Positions 43,901 through 63,836 are shown, numbered from the stretch's first letter. The stretch: DNA of 64,000 bases from Euglena gracilis (GCA_039621445.1 CP154956.1:38776553-38840552), one strand, 5' to 3'. A program made the numbers and translations. The notes: generated by a model not told the origin, from the letters alone.

Positions 43901-45250
43901 AAAAGCAAAAACAAAAAATAAAAATCAAAACCTCCAAAAAACGCACATGCATCCCTTCCCCCCGCCATCCTGCAGGTCAGCGGGACAACAAACCCACTGG
44001 CGGTCACCATTTGAGCCAAAAAAAAAAAGAACACCAATCAAAGCGCAGCACCACTGCGTCAAGACAGCCATTGGACCAGAAGGGGGCCGGACCTGTCGGC
44101 AGAGACAAACAACCAAGGAACATGGAATGGTTCCTGTCACCAGTGATACACCCGTGCCCCGCCCTGCAGCTTGTTCTTGTCCCACCCATCCTTGAGCTTT
44201 CATTCCTTCTGGGTGCTGGTGCACACTTGCCCCCCCCCCAAACCGCCACCCCCTCCCAATATCTGTCAGGCATGATCCACCATCCAACAAATCGCTACAA
44301 CAATCCAACGTGGAAGATAAGACTCGTCGAGAACGAACGCTTCAGGCGGCAGGCTTTAGCCGGTGGCATCCACACTTGAGGGGGACGACGAGGACCGCCT
44401 CATGGAACAGAGTGGAGGAACAGAGTGGCTCCTTGCTGCGTGGCGTCGCCAGGCGGTCGACGTCCGGCACAAGACTGAACTGGTGAAGAGTCCCTGGCCG
44501 GAGATCATTCCATCGGGGAGGGGGGGGGGCAGATTGGGTATGTCCATTGTGGCACCGCTCTCAACACATTCTGGCATCAGAAACACAAACACTAGTATTG
44601 AATCTCCAGAATGAGCTTCTCTGGGATACCAAACACACTCAATATAAATATATAATAGATATAATTATAATAGATTATATAATATATTAAACGTATTATA
44701 TATTATAAACTCATAGATAATTATATATGATGTTATAATTAATATAAAACATTATAATCAATATATATATATGTACATAAAACATATTACATATGCATTA
44801 TGTACACATACATTATAGATTGCATAAATGTATTATAAATATAAAATGCAAACAATGAAAAGCAGAAGAAGAACAACAGCTAATATCAATGACATTTTTT
44901 TTTGTGGTCTAACCTCCCCACCCTTGTCAAAGCACCGGAAAACATGGGTAGGCACTGGGGGGTGCAAAATATGGATAAGCAGGGGGGGCTCAGACAAAGG
45001 GGAAGTTTTTGACTGCAAAAAAAATCCGGCACATCGCGCCGAAGAAAGCAAAATTCACCTTATTTTGGAGGTCCACTGTTACACTTACAGGCACTTGGAC
45101 GTAAAAATCAACAATATGTCACCATATCAGGCTTCAGAAGTTTCTAAAATTTCCAAATTTTTGAGAAATTTATTTAAAAAAGCACATAAAATAAGCCTCC
45201 CCGAGAAGGTGACCTTTGCTAAGACGGGTAAGCACCGGGGGGTGCTTAGG
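41000..45250. other. Mostly non-coding interval
   Basis: No gene I can name. GC-rich patches at about 42460-42900 and 43330-43450 could be exons of an unrecognised gene or of the downstream part of the PDZ gene. 41260-41500 is a degraded relative of element A (GGCCCGTGCAAAGCGCC). 43560-43960 is AT-rich. 44636-44860 is an almost pure AT block (TATATATA, TTATATAAT). Confidence 0.35.
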
Positions 45251-45260
45251 CAAGGCTGGT

Positions 45261-45524
45261 CAGGGGTTTTTTTTAAGACCGGGGGGGGGTCCCCCCCACC
45301 CACCCACCCCCTGGGGGGGCCCCCCGGGGGGGGGGTCCCGGGGGACCCACAAAAAATGGCCGAAAAATCGCAAAAAGTGCTGAAAATAGCACTTTTTCGG
45401 CGCCTTCGGCGCCGAAAAGTATATCCCACCCCCCCTCCGGGGGGACCCCCCCCCCGGGGGGGGGGGGCTCGGCCGGATCCACCACCCTACCCCCCCCCGG
45501 GGTCCACGACCAAAAAAACCCCTG
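45261..45524. mobile_element. hAT-like miniature element I (264 bp)
   Basis: Starts CAGGGGTTTTTTTTAAGACC and ends AAAAAAACCCCTG. Flanks AGGCTGGT (45253-45260) and AGGCTGGC (45525-45532) match at 7 of 8. Two C/G-run hairpins enclose a central TTCGGCGCCTTCGGCGCCGA hairpin. Confidence 0.85.
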
Positions 45525-45813
45525 AGGCTGGCGCTTAGACAGGGGGGGGAGGAAAGGTTTCTTAAGATAATTTTTGTTTACTTATTTTATTTATCTTATT
45601 TCCTTAATTTATTTACTTTATTCATTTTACTTACTTAATTCATTATTCACAAATTTAATCATTAATTTTCAATTCTCACTTAATTTCAATTAATCTTGAG
45701 ACACGCGAAAAATCTTAAGATTTCTCGTATGTCAATTAATTGCATTCGCACGCGGAGCAGCATTCTGTGACCTTTGAGGTAAGCCCCAGGACACCGAATG
45801 GCCCCCGGCCCAC

Positions 45814-53890
<8,077 letters not shown>

Positions 53891-54247
53891 TTGCGGGAGT
53901 CAAACTGTCAAAAGGGTCAAATCACTTGCCACTTCCAAAAGTCAGGCATCCCACAAAGATGTCCAACACCAAGAAAAAAAAAAGAGATTCAGGTTTTTTC
54001 CCTGGCAGTTTACATTTGGAAAAATCCTGCCCAAAACCTCCACCCAAATTGTTACACCCACCTGGCAACCTTCAGCTGGGATCACAGACCAAACACTAGG
54101 CACACCACCCCTCCAGATTTCATCACACCTTCCCCTGAAACGTGTTGGCTGACGTTGGGTAGCATGAGGGGGGGTTGCAACCATATATTCACTTCTTGAC
54201 CCCCGGGCAGCCGGGAGCACTTTTCCCGGGCCGAAACCCATCCGCTC

Positions 54248-54440
54248 ACATTTTTCGAAAGCCCCCCCCCCCACCAGGGGGTCAACCACCCACCCACCCA
54301 CCCAAAATCCAGCCCTAATCAGCTGAAAACACTGAAAAAAAAACCTTCTGGCCCAGCCTTCGGCCAGGCAAAAACCTAACCCATGGCGCACCCTGGGGGG
54401 GGGGGGCAGAGGCCCGAACCCCCCACACACTCTTGAAAAC
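54248..54440. repeat. Dispersed repeat R2, copy 2
   Basis: Same order of blocks as 34135-34385: TTCGAAAGCCC, (ACCC)n, CAAAATCCAGCC, AAAACCTAACCCATGGCGC, CTCTTGAAAAC. Confidence 0.6.
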
Positions 54441-54629
54441 GGGAGAGCCAACGTCGAATGACGTTTGAGGAGGGTCTCAAACCTCCTGCAAAGATTTTCG
54501 AGGTATGCAGGCATCATATTCCCTGTGTCTGCAACTCTCTTTTGTTCCCTTTTGTACGCAACTGTTCGGAGGGCCCGAAAAATCCAAAATCCCTTGTGTT
54601 GCATATGCCCCGTGTGTAACTCTCTTCTG

Positions 54630-55174
54630 CAGGGTTTCCCACAAATTCGTGCTAGGGACCCTCAATTCTGATTCATGATCATTCGTGATTATTCGTGATT
54701 ATTCGTGCTACCCAAAAATCGCCCGGTTTTTTACTAAATCTGCCCAGAAAACCAATGCACACTCTTCATTTGACTTGTGTATCACCCCCAACGGCAGAAA
54801 TAACAAAAACCAAGCTCGTTGACCACCTAAATTGGACAAAAATCTTGAACGTGAAGCAAAGCTGCAGACAAAAAGTGACGCCAATGAATGACGTTGTTGC
54901 CAAAGTGTGGTGTTGCACTGTGCAGTGTTCTGTTGCACGGTGTGCTGTCCATGGGCAGAAAGGGTCAGATCACATGTTGAACAGAGAAGCGATGCTCAAC
55001 ATCGCCATTACAGAACATCATAAATGAGAACAAAAACTGTTCCAGGTCGTTCGTGGAAATTTGTGATTATTCGTGATTATTCGTCAGTATTCGTGATTTT
55101 GGAAAATCCCCAAATTCGTGCTGGTTTGTGATTATTCGTGATAATTTGTGGCACGAATTTGTGGGAAACCCCTG
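54630..55174. mobile_element. hAT-like miniature element J (545 bp)
   Basis: Starts CAGGGTTTCCCACAAATTCG and ends CGAATTTGTGGGAAACCCCTG. Both ends carry TTCGTGATTATTCGTG repeats, related to element K. The flanks share CTTCTG. It has inserted into a copy of the dispersed repeat ending ...CTCTTNTGTTGCCC, so the empty site can be read from sister copies at 55255 and 55350. Confidence 0.8.
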
Positions 55175-55514
55175 CTTCTGTTGCCCATCTTTTTGTGTGT
55201 GCATTGACCTGGCCATCCCTTCAATTAAAAATGACAACATCCTTTTATTTTCCAACTCCTTTTGTTGCCCATGCCCTGTCGTATGCAACTGTCCAGAGAT
55301 CCTAAAATAACAAAACCCCTTGTGTTGCATATTCCCTGTGTGTGCAACTCCGCTTCGTTGCCCATACCCTTTTGCCTTCCCTGCTCTCTCTTTCTTGCTC
55401 TCTTCCACAACCTGTCAATTGTGAAAGACACAAAGCACTGAACACTGAACACTGGGGAAGATCCAGTGAAAAAGCACAACAGAACCATCTCCATCTAGTG
55501 ATACCTGCATGCAT

Positions 55515-55800
55515 GTACGCAGGAGGAGGCTCGACCCTCCTCGAACGACGTTCGAGGTCGTTTGAGGAGGGTATAGACTTTCCTCGAACATCGTTTCGGG
55601 TCGTTAGAGGAGGGCAGGGCTGTACGGGAAGGCCTGGTGGGGTGGTCGACCCCCCCCCCCACCCACCACCCTGGTTGTTTGGCCGACTCCCGCACTGCCC
55701 TGGAGGAGAGTGTTTAAGCCCCCCCTCCCCACTGGGAGGGGGGCTTGAAAACGTTCGAGGAGATTCTGGCTCGAACATTCGAGCTCAAACAGTCGAGCTT
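55515..55800. repeat. GCAGGAGGAGG foldback element
   Basis: Begins CGCAGGAGGAGGCTCGA with GAACGACGTTCGAGG repeats, then a G/C-run stretch and a TTTAAGCCCCCC/GGGGGGCTTGAA hairpin, ending GAGCAGCCTCCTCC. Same family as 60014-60485. Confidence 0.65.
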
Positions 55801-55849
55801 GAGCAGCCTCCTCCGGGAGGGTTACGGTAGTGGGATGGTCCGTAGGAGG

Positions 55850-56265
55850 AGGGTCTCGAACCTCCTCGAACCTCCTCGAACGACATTCGAGGAGGTTCGA
55901 GACCCTCCTCGAACATGCTCGAACGACATTCGAGGAGGTTCGAGACCCTCCTCGAATGTCGTTCGAGGACGTTCGAGGAGGTTCGAGACCCTCCTCGAAC
56001 GTCGTTCGAGGTCATTCGAGGAGGTTCGAGACCCTCCTCGAACGTCGTTCGAGGACATTCGAGGAGGTTCGAGACCCTCCTCGAACGTCGTTCGAGGACG
56101 TTCGAGGAGGTTCGACACCCTCCTCGAATGTCGTTCGAGGACATTCGAGGAGGTTCGAGACCCTCCTCGAACGTCGTTCGAGGACATTCGAGGAGGTTCG
56201 AGGTCCCTCCTCGAATGTCGTTCGAGGAGGTTCGAGGAGGTTCGAGGTCCCCTCCTCGAACGGCG
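55850..56265. repeat. 43-bp near-palindromic tandem satellite, array 1
   Basis: About nine units with a period of 43 bp (for example starts at 55981, 56024, 56067). Each combines GAGGAGGTTCGAG with CTCCTCGAACGTCGTTCG, so every unit can fold. Since 43 is not a multiple of 3, the Arg/Ser/Glu-rich open frames seen in every phase are artefacts. Confidence 0.92.
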
Positions 56266-56404
56266 GTCAGAGGACCCCTTTTCAGAGGTTTGACCAAATT
56301 TTGGGTCCCGGCGCGCAGCGCTGGGACGAAAAATTTGGCCCACACATTGCCCAAAAAAATGCCCAAAATGCCATTTTTGACACTTTTGGGACAAAAAAAA
56401 GTGA

Positions 56405-56452
56405 GCACAGTGGGATTCGAACCCACGCACCCAGAACGGACTACTTGGCCAA
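56405..56452 (-). pseudogene. Truncated tRNA-like 3' half
   Basis: The minus strand reads GTGCGTGGGTTCGAATCCCA followed by CTGTGCTC, a T arm with B box and 3' acceptor strand. The 5' half is missing and replaced by unrelated sequence. It is probably part of a tRNA-derived repeat. Confidence 0.5.
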
Positions 56453-56478
56453 AATGCCATTTTTGACACAAAAATAGC

Positions 56479-56559
56479 GAGCACTGCGGGATTCGAACCC
56501 GCGCAACCAGAGCGACTGCTTTTTGGAGCCCTTGACTTTGACCACTTGGGCAAGTGCTC
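56479..56559 (-). tRNA. tRNA-like sequence (class II size, isotype unclear)
   Basis: 81 nt with a perfect 7-bp acceptor stem (GAGCACT with AGTGCTC), a D region TGCCCAAGTGGTCAAAG and a T arm GCGGGTTCGAATCCCGC. The D loop carries an apparent 5-nt insertion, and I could not form a good anticodon stem, so no anticodon is assigned. It may be a tRNA pseudogene or the head of a short interspersed element; two relatives lie within 350 bp. Confidence 0.4.
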
Positions 56560-56737
56560 AGTGAGAGTGAGACGGTTGGAAATGAGTGAAAGCAGTCGTT
56601 GACCCGGACTTGACTGAAATGACTGAAAGCACACATGCCACACCTTCAAGTGACGTCAGAAATTCTTTTTGGCCACAGCGAAACATCATCAGAGAATTCT
56701 TTTGCAAAAATGCCATCTCCAAAAAAAATCGGAGTCA

Positions 56738-56820
56738 TTGGGCAACTACCCGAGTGGTTAGGGTTGGAGGCTGCAAATCCAGGCCAGTCAGGGTGCGTGG
56801 GTTCGAATCCCATAGTGCTG
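56738..56820 (+). pseudogene. tRNA-like sequence, plus strand
   Basis: Contains ACTACCCGAGTGGTTAGGG (A-box-like) and GTGGGTTCGAATCCCA (B box). The sequence before the B box contains CTGCAAA, which could be an anticodon loop, but the stem around it and the acceptor stem pair badly. It is probably a diverged relative of the copy at 56479-56559. Confidence 0.35.
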
Positions 56821-57294
56821 ATTTTGGTTTTTTTTCCAAAAAAACATAAAACAGAAACACGAGAAAAACGCATTAAAAAATGAATTAAAAAAATAAATTA
56901 AAAAAAAACACAAATTTTGAAAAAAACACGGGCCATGTTAAAACACATCAGCAGCCGGGGGGAGGAGGAGGAGGCTCTTTGGGTTCGCTGGGTACCTTGT
57001 AGAGACCAATCTAACAACGATGAGCGGAAAGTGTTCTGCTGTTTGGACCAGAATCGTGACCCTAACCCTACTCCTTCGAATAACCTGAGAAACAGCATCA
57101 AAAAATTCTTTTGCAGAAATACCAAAAATAAAGCAATAAAAAGAGAAACGGAAACATAAGAAAAACGGATTAAAAAGAATGAATATTAAAAAAAATAAAT
57201 AAATAAAAACTCAAAATTTGAAATAATTAAACACAGGTCATGTAAAAAGACATCAGTGGCGGGGGAGAGGAACTGAGGCGTGATAAATTGGGCC

Positions 57295-59685
57295 CTACAA
57301 GGTACCAGCTACCCCAAAGAGCCGCCCAACTAGGGTTAATACACATGGGGGGACCCTCGCTCGGCGCCTTCGGCGCCTCGCTCGGGTCCCCCATTTTTTA
57401 ACCCTAGTTGGGCGGCTCTTTGGGTTCGCTGGGTACCTTGTAGAGACCAATCTAACAACGGTGAGCGGAAAATATTCTGCTGTTTGGACCAGAATCGCGA
57501 CCCTAACCCTACTCCTTCGAATAAACTCAGGAAAACTCTTTTTGGACACCGACGTGAAACAGCATCAAAAATTCTTTTGCTGAAACATAAAAATAACAAA
57601 AAAGAAAACAGAGAAACGGAAAAAATATATGTTATAAAAACAAAGAGCGGAAAATGTTCTGCTGTTTGGATGAAAATCGGAACCCTAACCGTACTCCTTC
57701 AAATAACCTCATGAATTCTTGTTGGCCACAGTGAAACGCAATTAGGAAATTATTTACTATTAATAAAAAAATAAAAAAAGGAAAAAAAAAAAAAATAAAA
57801 TAAAGTTAAAAAATAAAAAATAAAAAAGGTCACGTGAAGTCACGTGAAGTGTGGGGGGGATGGGGGGTGTGGGGGTGAGTAGGGGTGGGGGGGGGGGGGG
57901 GGGTGAGGGGGGTCTAGGGCGTGATAAATTGGCCCCTACAAGGTACCAGCTACCCCAAAGAGCCGCCCAACTAGGGTTAATACACATGGGGGGACCCTCG
58001 CTCGGCGCCTTCGGCGCCTCGCTCGGGTCCCCCCATGTTTTTAACCCTAGTTGGGCGGCTCTTTGGGTTCGCTGGGTACCTTGTAGAGACCAATCTAACA
58101 ACGGTGAGCGGAAATATTCTGCTGTTTGGACCAGAATCGCGACCCTAACCCTACTCCTTCGAATAACCTCAGAAACTCTTTTTGACGACAGTGAAACAGC
58201 ATCAAAAAATTCTTTTGCTGAAATAACAAAAAAAATAAACAGAGAAACGGAAAAAATATATGTTATAAAAACAAAGAGCGGAAAATGTTCTGCTGTTTGG
58301 ATGAAAATCGGAACCCTAACCGTACTCCTTCAAATAACCTCATGAATTCTTTTTGGCCACAGTGAAACGCCATTAGGAAATTATTTACTAGTAATAAAAA
58401 AATAAAAAAAGGAAAAAACAAAAATAAAATAAAGTTAAAAAATAAAAAATAAAAAAGGTCACGTGAAGTCACGTGAAGTGTGGGGGGTATGGGGGGTGTG
58501 GGGGTGAGTAGGGGTGTGGGGGGGGGGATGTGTGAGTGTGTGGGTTCTAGGGCGTGATAAATTGGCCCCTACAAGGTACCAGCTACCCCAAAGAGCCGCC
58601 CAACTAGGGTTAATACACATGGGGGGACCCTCGCTCGGCGCCTTCGGCGCCTCGCTCGGGTCCCCCCATGTTTTTAACCCTAGTTGGGCGGCTCTTTGGG
58701 TTCGCTGGGTACCTTGTAGAGACCAATCTAACAACGGTGAGCGGAAAGTATTCTGCTGTTTGGACCAGAATCGCGACCCTAACCCTACTCCTTCGAATAA
58801 CCTCAGAAACTCTTTTTGGCGACAGTGAAACAGCATCAAAAAATTCTTTTGCTGAAATAACAAAAAAAAATAAACAGAAAATCGAATAATATATATTTTT
58901 TAAAAACAAAAAATAAAAAAGGTCATGTGAAATGACGTGAGGGGGGTGTGGGGGGGTGGGGGGGCGGGGGTGGGGGGGTGTGGGGGGTGTGGGGGGTGGG
59001 CCTTGGGGGGTGCGGGGAGATATTGGGGGTGGGGGGTGTAAGAGGGGTCTTGTGTCTTGAATGAAAATACAATTGAATGAGTGCATTCCTGCGGGAGGAA
59101 AAATTGCCCGAGAAACTCTTTTTGGTCACAGTGAAACAGCATCAAAAAATTCTTTTGCAGACATTCCAAATAAAACAATAAAAAGAGAAACGGAAAAAAA
59201 TATATGTGTGTATAAAAAATACAAATTAAAAAAGGCCATGTGAAATGACGTGGTGTGGGGGGTGTGGGGGTGTGGGGGGGTGTGGGGGGGGGGGGGGGGT
59301 GGGGGTGTGGGAGGGTGCGGGGAGATATGGGGGGTGGGGGGGGGTGGTGGGGTGGGGGTGGGTGGCGCGGTGAAATCTTGACCCTAACCCTATTCCTTCT
59401 AATAACCTCAGAAATTCACTCGGTGATTTGCATTCTTTGAAAAAAAAAAAAATCGAACAATCAGTGCATTCTGCAAAGACACAAAATATGTCTCTTTTAC
59501 CTGCGTGGAAAAATTTCCCCCTACAGGGCACCAGCTACAGGGCACCAGCTACCCCAAAGAGTCGCCCAACTAGGGTTAATACACATGGGGGGACCCTCGC
59601 TCGGCGCCTTCGGCGCCTCGCTCGGGTCCCCCCATGTTTTTAACCCTAGTTGGGCGACTCTTTGGGTTCGCTGTGTACCCTGTAG
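57295..59685. repeat. Four-copy higher-order array of about 150-bp hairpins
   Basis: Copies lie at 57295-57443, 57936-58086, 58569-58719 and 59521-59685. Each is an almost perfect inverted repeat with about 70-bp arms (CTACAAGGTACC outside, AACTAGGGTTAA inside) and a GGCGCCTTCGGCGCC apex. Between them, CGACCCTAACCCTACTCC, a TTTGGACCAGAATCG block and G-rich stretches also repeat. The spacing of the first three is about 641 and 633 bp. No coding function seen. Confidence 0.93.
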
Positions 59686-60013
59686 AGGGAAATATAGCAA
59701 CGATGAGCGGGATGGTTGCAACCATTGGGGGATGAAATCTTGACCCTAACCCTATTCCTTCAAATAATCTCAGAAATTCTCTTGGTTTGGGAAGATTTTT
59801 GAATTAAAATATTTTGAATGTGTGCATTCCTGCGAGTAGGGAGCGAGGGGAGGGGGGAATTTGAGAAGTTTAACTTACCAACCCAATCACATGTCGTGAG
59901 GGAACAGGTCTCGCCTGCTTGGTGGTCGTTTCTGAAAAAAATCCCAAAAACCAAAAAACCAAAAAAAAAGAACCGAACTTTCGTGTTGAAAGGACGTTCG
60001 TGTTGAAAGCTGT

Positions 60014-60485
60014 ATGCATGTACGCAGGAGGAGGGTGGTCTCGAACCTCCTCGAGTGTCGTTCGAGGACGTTCGAGGAGGTTCGAGGTCCCTCCTCGAAC
60101 GTCGTTCGAGGTCGTTCGAGGAGGTTCGAGACCCTCCTCGAATGTCGTTCGAGCTGGTTCGAGGAGGTTCGAGACCCTCCTCGAACGTCGTTCGAGCTCG
60201 TTCGAGGAGGTTCGAGACCCTCCTCGAATGTCGTTTGAGGACGTTCGAGGAGGTTCGAGACCCTCCTCGAATGTCGTTCGAGGTCGTTCGAGGAGGTTCG
60301 AGACCCTCCTCGAACGTCGTTCGAGGTCATTCGAGGAGGTTCGAGACCCTCCTCGAACGTCGTTCGAGGACATTCGAGGAGGGTCCTCGAACGTTTTTAA
60401 GCCCCCCCCCCTTTGAGGGGGGGGGGCTTAAAAACGTTCGAGGAGGTTCGAGCTCGAACGTTCGAGCTCGAACCTCCTCCTACGG
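60014..60485. mobile_element. Foldback element with 43-bp satellite, array 2
   Basis: Starts TGTACGCAGGAGGAGGGT and ends GAACCTCCTCCTACGG. It carries about seven GAGGAGGTTCGAGACCC units (60060-60390), then a TTTTTAAGCCCCCC/GGGGGGCTTAAAAA hairpin. Array 1 has the same unit, so the satellite appears to spread as part of a foldback element. Confidence 0.75.
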
Positions 60486-60689
60486 AAACCCCCCCGCCTC
60501 CTCCAGTCAACCCCCAGGGGGGGGGAACCTCAGGACCCTCCCCAGGCGTGAATTCCTCACCTCTGGCCCAAAGAGCTGCAGGAGTTTCAGGATCTCGGCA
60601 CATTTCCCCCAAAAAACCACCCCAGGATGTATTTCTGGCCATCCTGAGGGCAATATTATCCGGTGGGGGGTGACAGATTGGGGGGTGGT

Positions 60690-60800
60690 ACTCCATCAAC
60701 GGCATGGGCCTGGTTCTCCTGCGTGAGGCGGAGGATGGTGGACTCCTGAGCGGCCAGCAGTGGCAGCGCGTCCTGCGACCCCGACTTTTGGGGGAAGCCG
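60690..60800 (-). CDS. Possible coiled-coil exon
   Basis: A GC-rich patch on the minus strand, after a GTCGCAG acceptor, reads DALPLLAAQESTILRLTQEN, a plausible amphipathic helix. It could be an upstream exon of the PDZ gene about 7 kb downstream on the same strand, or another gene. No homology recognised. Confidence 0.35.
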
Positions 60801-60849
60801 CTGCGGGCGGCCAGTGGTGGATCACTTGGAACTCTGCCTGGGGGGCATC

Positions 60850-61800
60850 TCCCAAATTCAAAAATCCTGAACCCAACACATCACCCCAAACGCACCCACG
60901 CAACCCACAAATAGATGGAGTACCTTCTGATGAAACCATTGAATATTGCGTCATGGTATTTCAGTTTTGGGCTGGGTGTTCCGTTGATGCACCCTTATCC
61001 ACCACTGCTTGTCCACCCACAGAACACATCAAAATGATCACTCCTCCAGAAAAGCACTCCACAAGCACTCCACCCGTATCAAATGTAAATGAAACCGTTG
61101 GTTGCTAAATATGTTTTGGCCATTTCCGACCCTCCCCGAATGGCAGGATAACAAAATACCAGGCATTATCAAGGAGGACGGAGAGCAACAATGCAAACTT
61201 CATGACCCAAGGCTGTTTCGTTGGGTTGGGGTTGTTTGAACAGTCTGGAGACAGAAAATGCACATCAAAATTCAAGTTCGCCTGGCAGACAGCACGTTAG
61301 CATGTTGGATGTGGCGACTTCACGGTCATTCAACGTCAGGGCACCTCTTTTCATAAAAATGTGCACCTCTTTTCATAAAAATGTTTTTTTTGGGGGAGGG
61401 GTGAAGTCACTGTCCGCCGGCTGATGTGTGTTGGTACACACCAAATGCCTGTCCCCAACGCCGGTGGTGGAGCCGCAGAGGACGCCGTTCCCTGGACAAC
61501 AGTGGTGGCAGCATACAAGCCCAGGTTGGTGCGCAGGTTGGTGTGATGGAACAAAAAGCTTCGCTTGCTTCGCAGGTGAACCTACTTGAGACAGAAGGGA
61601 GGGGTATGCATAAGGCAGTCGCTTGGGGGGAATTGCAAACAGCATGCTTTCTCATGCTGAGAAACCTTTCAGTCACTCCCTTGAGGTTGTAGGTCACTTT
61701 TGGTAACCAAGGGATCCAAGGCTAGAAAATTCATACCTCATATCTAGCCATATACAAATTGATAGATCCAGCATGTGTTCCTCATACCAGGGTCCCATCT
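60850..61800. other. Interval without recognised genes
   Basis: Mixed composition. I see no family match in any frame and no strong repeat, apart from a small duplication of TCTTTTCATAAAAATGT near 61350-61383. Confidence 0.4.
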
Positions 61801-62432
61801 CTTAGGCGGCCGAATTCGCACTTAAGCTTTTTTCCTTTGGATGCGCGCAATTGCGCAAATGTACCATTTTTTTGTAACCCCTGGGACCCTGTACCCTGAC
61901 ACCCAGAACACGATTTAAGAACCGTTACACCCATCTATTGCAGGGGATTAACTCCCAGTGGTCTGGTGTGCATGCTGCTTACCAGGTGACGTTAATAGGG
62001 CTGGGGGTGAGACTGGTGCTGTTGTACATCAAACGGGAGAGAGGCACACACCCCTTGTGACGACACTTGGAAACGGTGCTGACGTGCTGGCTGAACTGGC
62101 TGTGATACTGCCGCCACCGGTGAGAACACACGGAGCCTCATTAGATCACACCACCACAGACACACAGACTACGTGAGGCAGCCGTCACGCAACTGATGTG
62201 TGTTTATGCGCGCAATTGCGCAAATAAAAACAATTGTGTTTATGGGCGCATTTGCGCAAATAAAACACAAACCGATGATGATAAAATGACGTGTTGGTGG
62301 GCGCAAATGCGCGCACCAACATGTACTTTTACTTTCTATGTTAAAAGACACCAATGAGGACCATGACCCTACGAGGTTTAAAAACGTGATGGACGTGTTG
62401 GTGCGCGCAATTGCGCAAATAAACATAATTAC

Positions 62433-62468
62433 GTTTGTGCGCGCATTTGCGCAAATGCGCGCACAAAC
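62433..62468. repeat. Perfect 36-bp palindrome
   Basis: GTTTGTGCGCGCATTTGC (62433-62450) is followed directly by its exact reverse complement (62451-62468). There is no spacer. Confidence 0.98.
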
Positions 62469-63728
62469 ATTTTATACACCGCTTCAAAATGATGTGTTTG
62501 AGCGAGCTTAAACGCACACAAACAAAGCTGTGTTTATTTGCGCAAATGCGCGCATCAACACACATCAGTTGTGCGATACCATCTCCTCCTCCGTGACAGC
62601 TGGCGAACGCAATTCCTCACGTCAACCAATGGTTTGCGCCACAATTACATGCTGATGAAATTTGTGGTGAGAGGGGGTGTGGAGTGTTCACTGGAACACG
62701 GCATGTGACTGGCCAAAATTTGCCTGTCTTACGTGTGTACATTTGCACTGCTGTTACCCGGCCCACACGACCTGTTGTTTTGGCGTCATGTGTTTGGCAG
62801 TTAAACATCATGAATTGATGACATGCAAACGACCTGTGACTGTTGGACACCTTTTCTGCAACAGGACTGCGTTACAAGAAAACAAAATTTGGCACCTGAA
62901 ATGCCCGGGACGTGTCGGGCCGGAGTCCGTTTTACGGTTTTTTTTGCCATTTTTCCCTCGAAAAACGTAAAAAACACCGGTTTTTGTGCATAATTTGTGA
63001 GGAGTGAGTCCCACAGCTTTGATGCAACCAATCCAGGGGTAAAGGTTCAACACTTCCTTGCATCCAAAGGAACGGGTGCTTGAGGGCTACCTCTCTTCGG
63101 ATGCTGGTTGCCATGCACTGGCACCACGTCATACCCCCAATCTTACACCCTGGTTGCGGGATATAACGCGGTCGCTGTGGTGGGTGTCGTTGCACCGGGG
63201 AAGTGGATGCTGACCTGTTGGGTGCTGAAGCATCAGCAGCTGATGGGGCTTTAACAGCGGAGCCCAGGCCGCAGGTCAGCGGCAGGGCCCTTGGGACCCA
63301 AAAATTGGGGCCGGTGGACGTGTACTGTTACTGGGTGGCTATGCACGCACCTTCTGGAGATCCTATGTCTCCATCTTTTGTGGGACCTGTCAATGGTCAA
63401 AAAACGGCACAATAACACCATATACCGGAGGAGACGGTGTGGCCATTTGCTTTCAACCCATTCAGAAGCCACTAAGGGTAGTTGCAGGAGAGGCAAATGC
63501 AATCGTTTTCTACTCCTCCATTAGTTGTTTATTTGCGCATTTGCGCGCATCACGTTGTTTGTGGGCGCAAATGCGCAAATAAACATAGTAAATTGTGCAG
63601 TTTCTTCGTACAGTTTATTTGCGCATTTGAGCCCACAAAAAAACGTGATGCACGGAAATGCGCAAATGAACCACATCTGCTGTCAGTGTTTGACGGTTGT
63701 GTTTCCGTCACACCGTTCTTATTTGTGT

Positions 63729-63836
63729 TTATGGGCGCAAATGCGCGCACAAACAAAAATTATGTTTTATGCGCGCATTTGCGCAAATGCGCGCATAAAA
63801 CATAATTTTTGTTTGTGCGCGCATTTGCGCCCATAA
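63729..63836. repeat. Perfect 108-bp palindrome
   Basis: Two 54-bp arms, checked base by base, with no spacer; the centre is ATTTGC|GCAAAT between 63782 and 63783. Each arm contains GGGCGCAAATGCGCGCAC and AAAAATTATGTTTTATG. Confidence 0.98.

Noticed and set aside
55742-56649. Arg/Ser/Glu/Phe-rich repetitive open frames in several phases on both strands
   Set aside because: They are produced by the 43-bp satellite, whose period is not a multiple of three. Similar peptides in all frames argue against coding; the same holds for 59870-60416.
62190-63810. Cys/His-rich open frames (for example CAHLRKCAHK) as possible zinc-binding peptides
   Set aside because: They come from translation of the repeated GCGCAAATGCGC motif, occur on both strands and are broken by stops between motifs.
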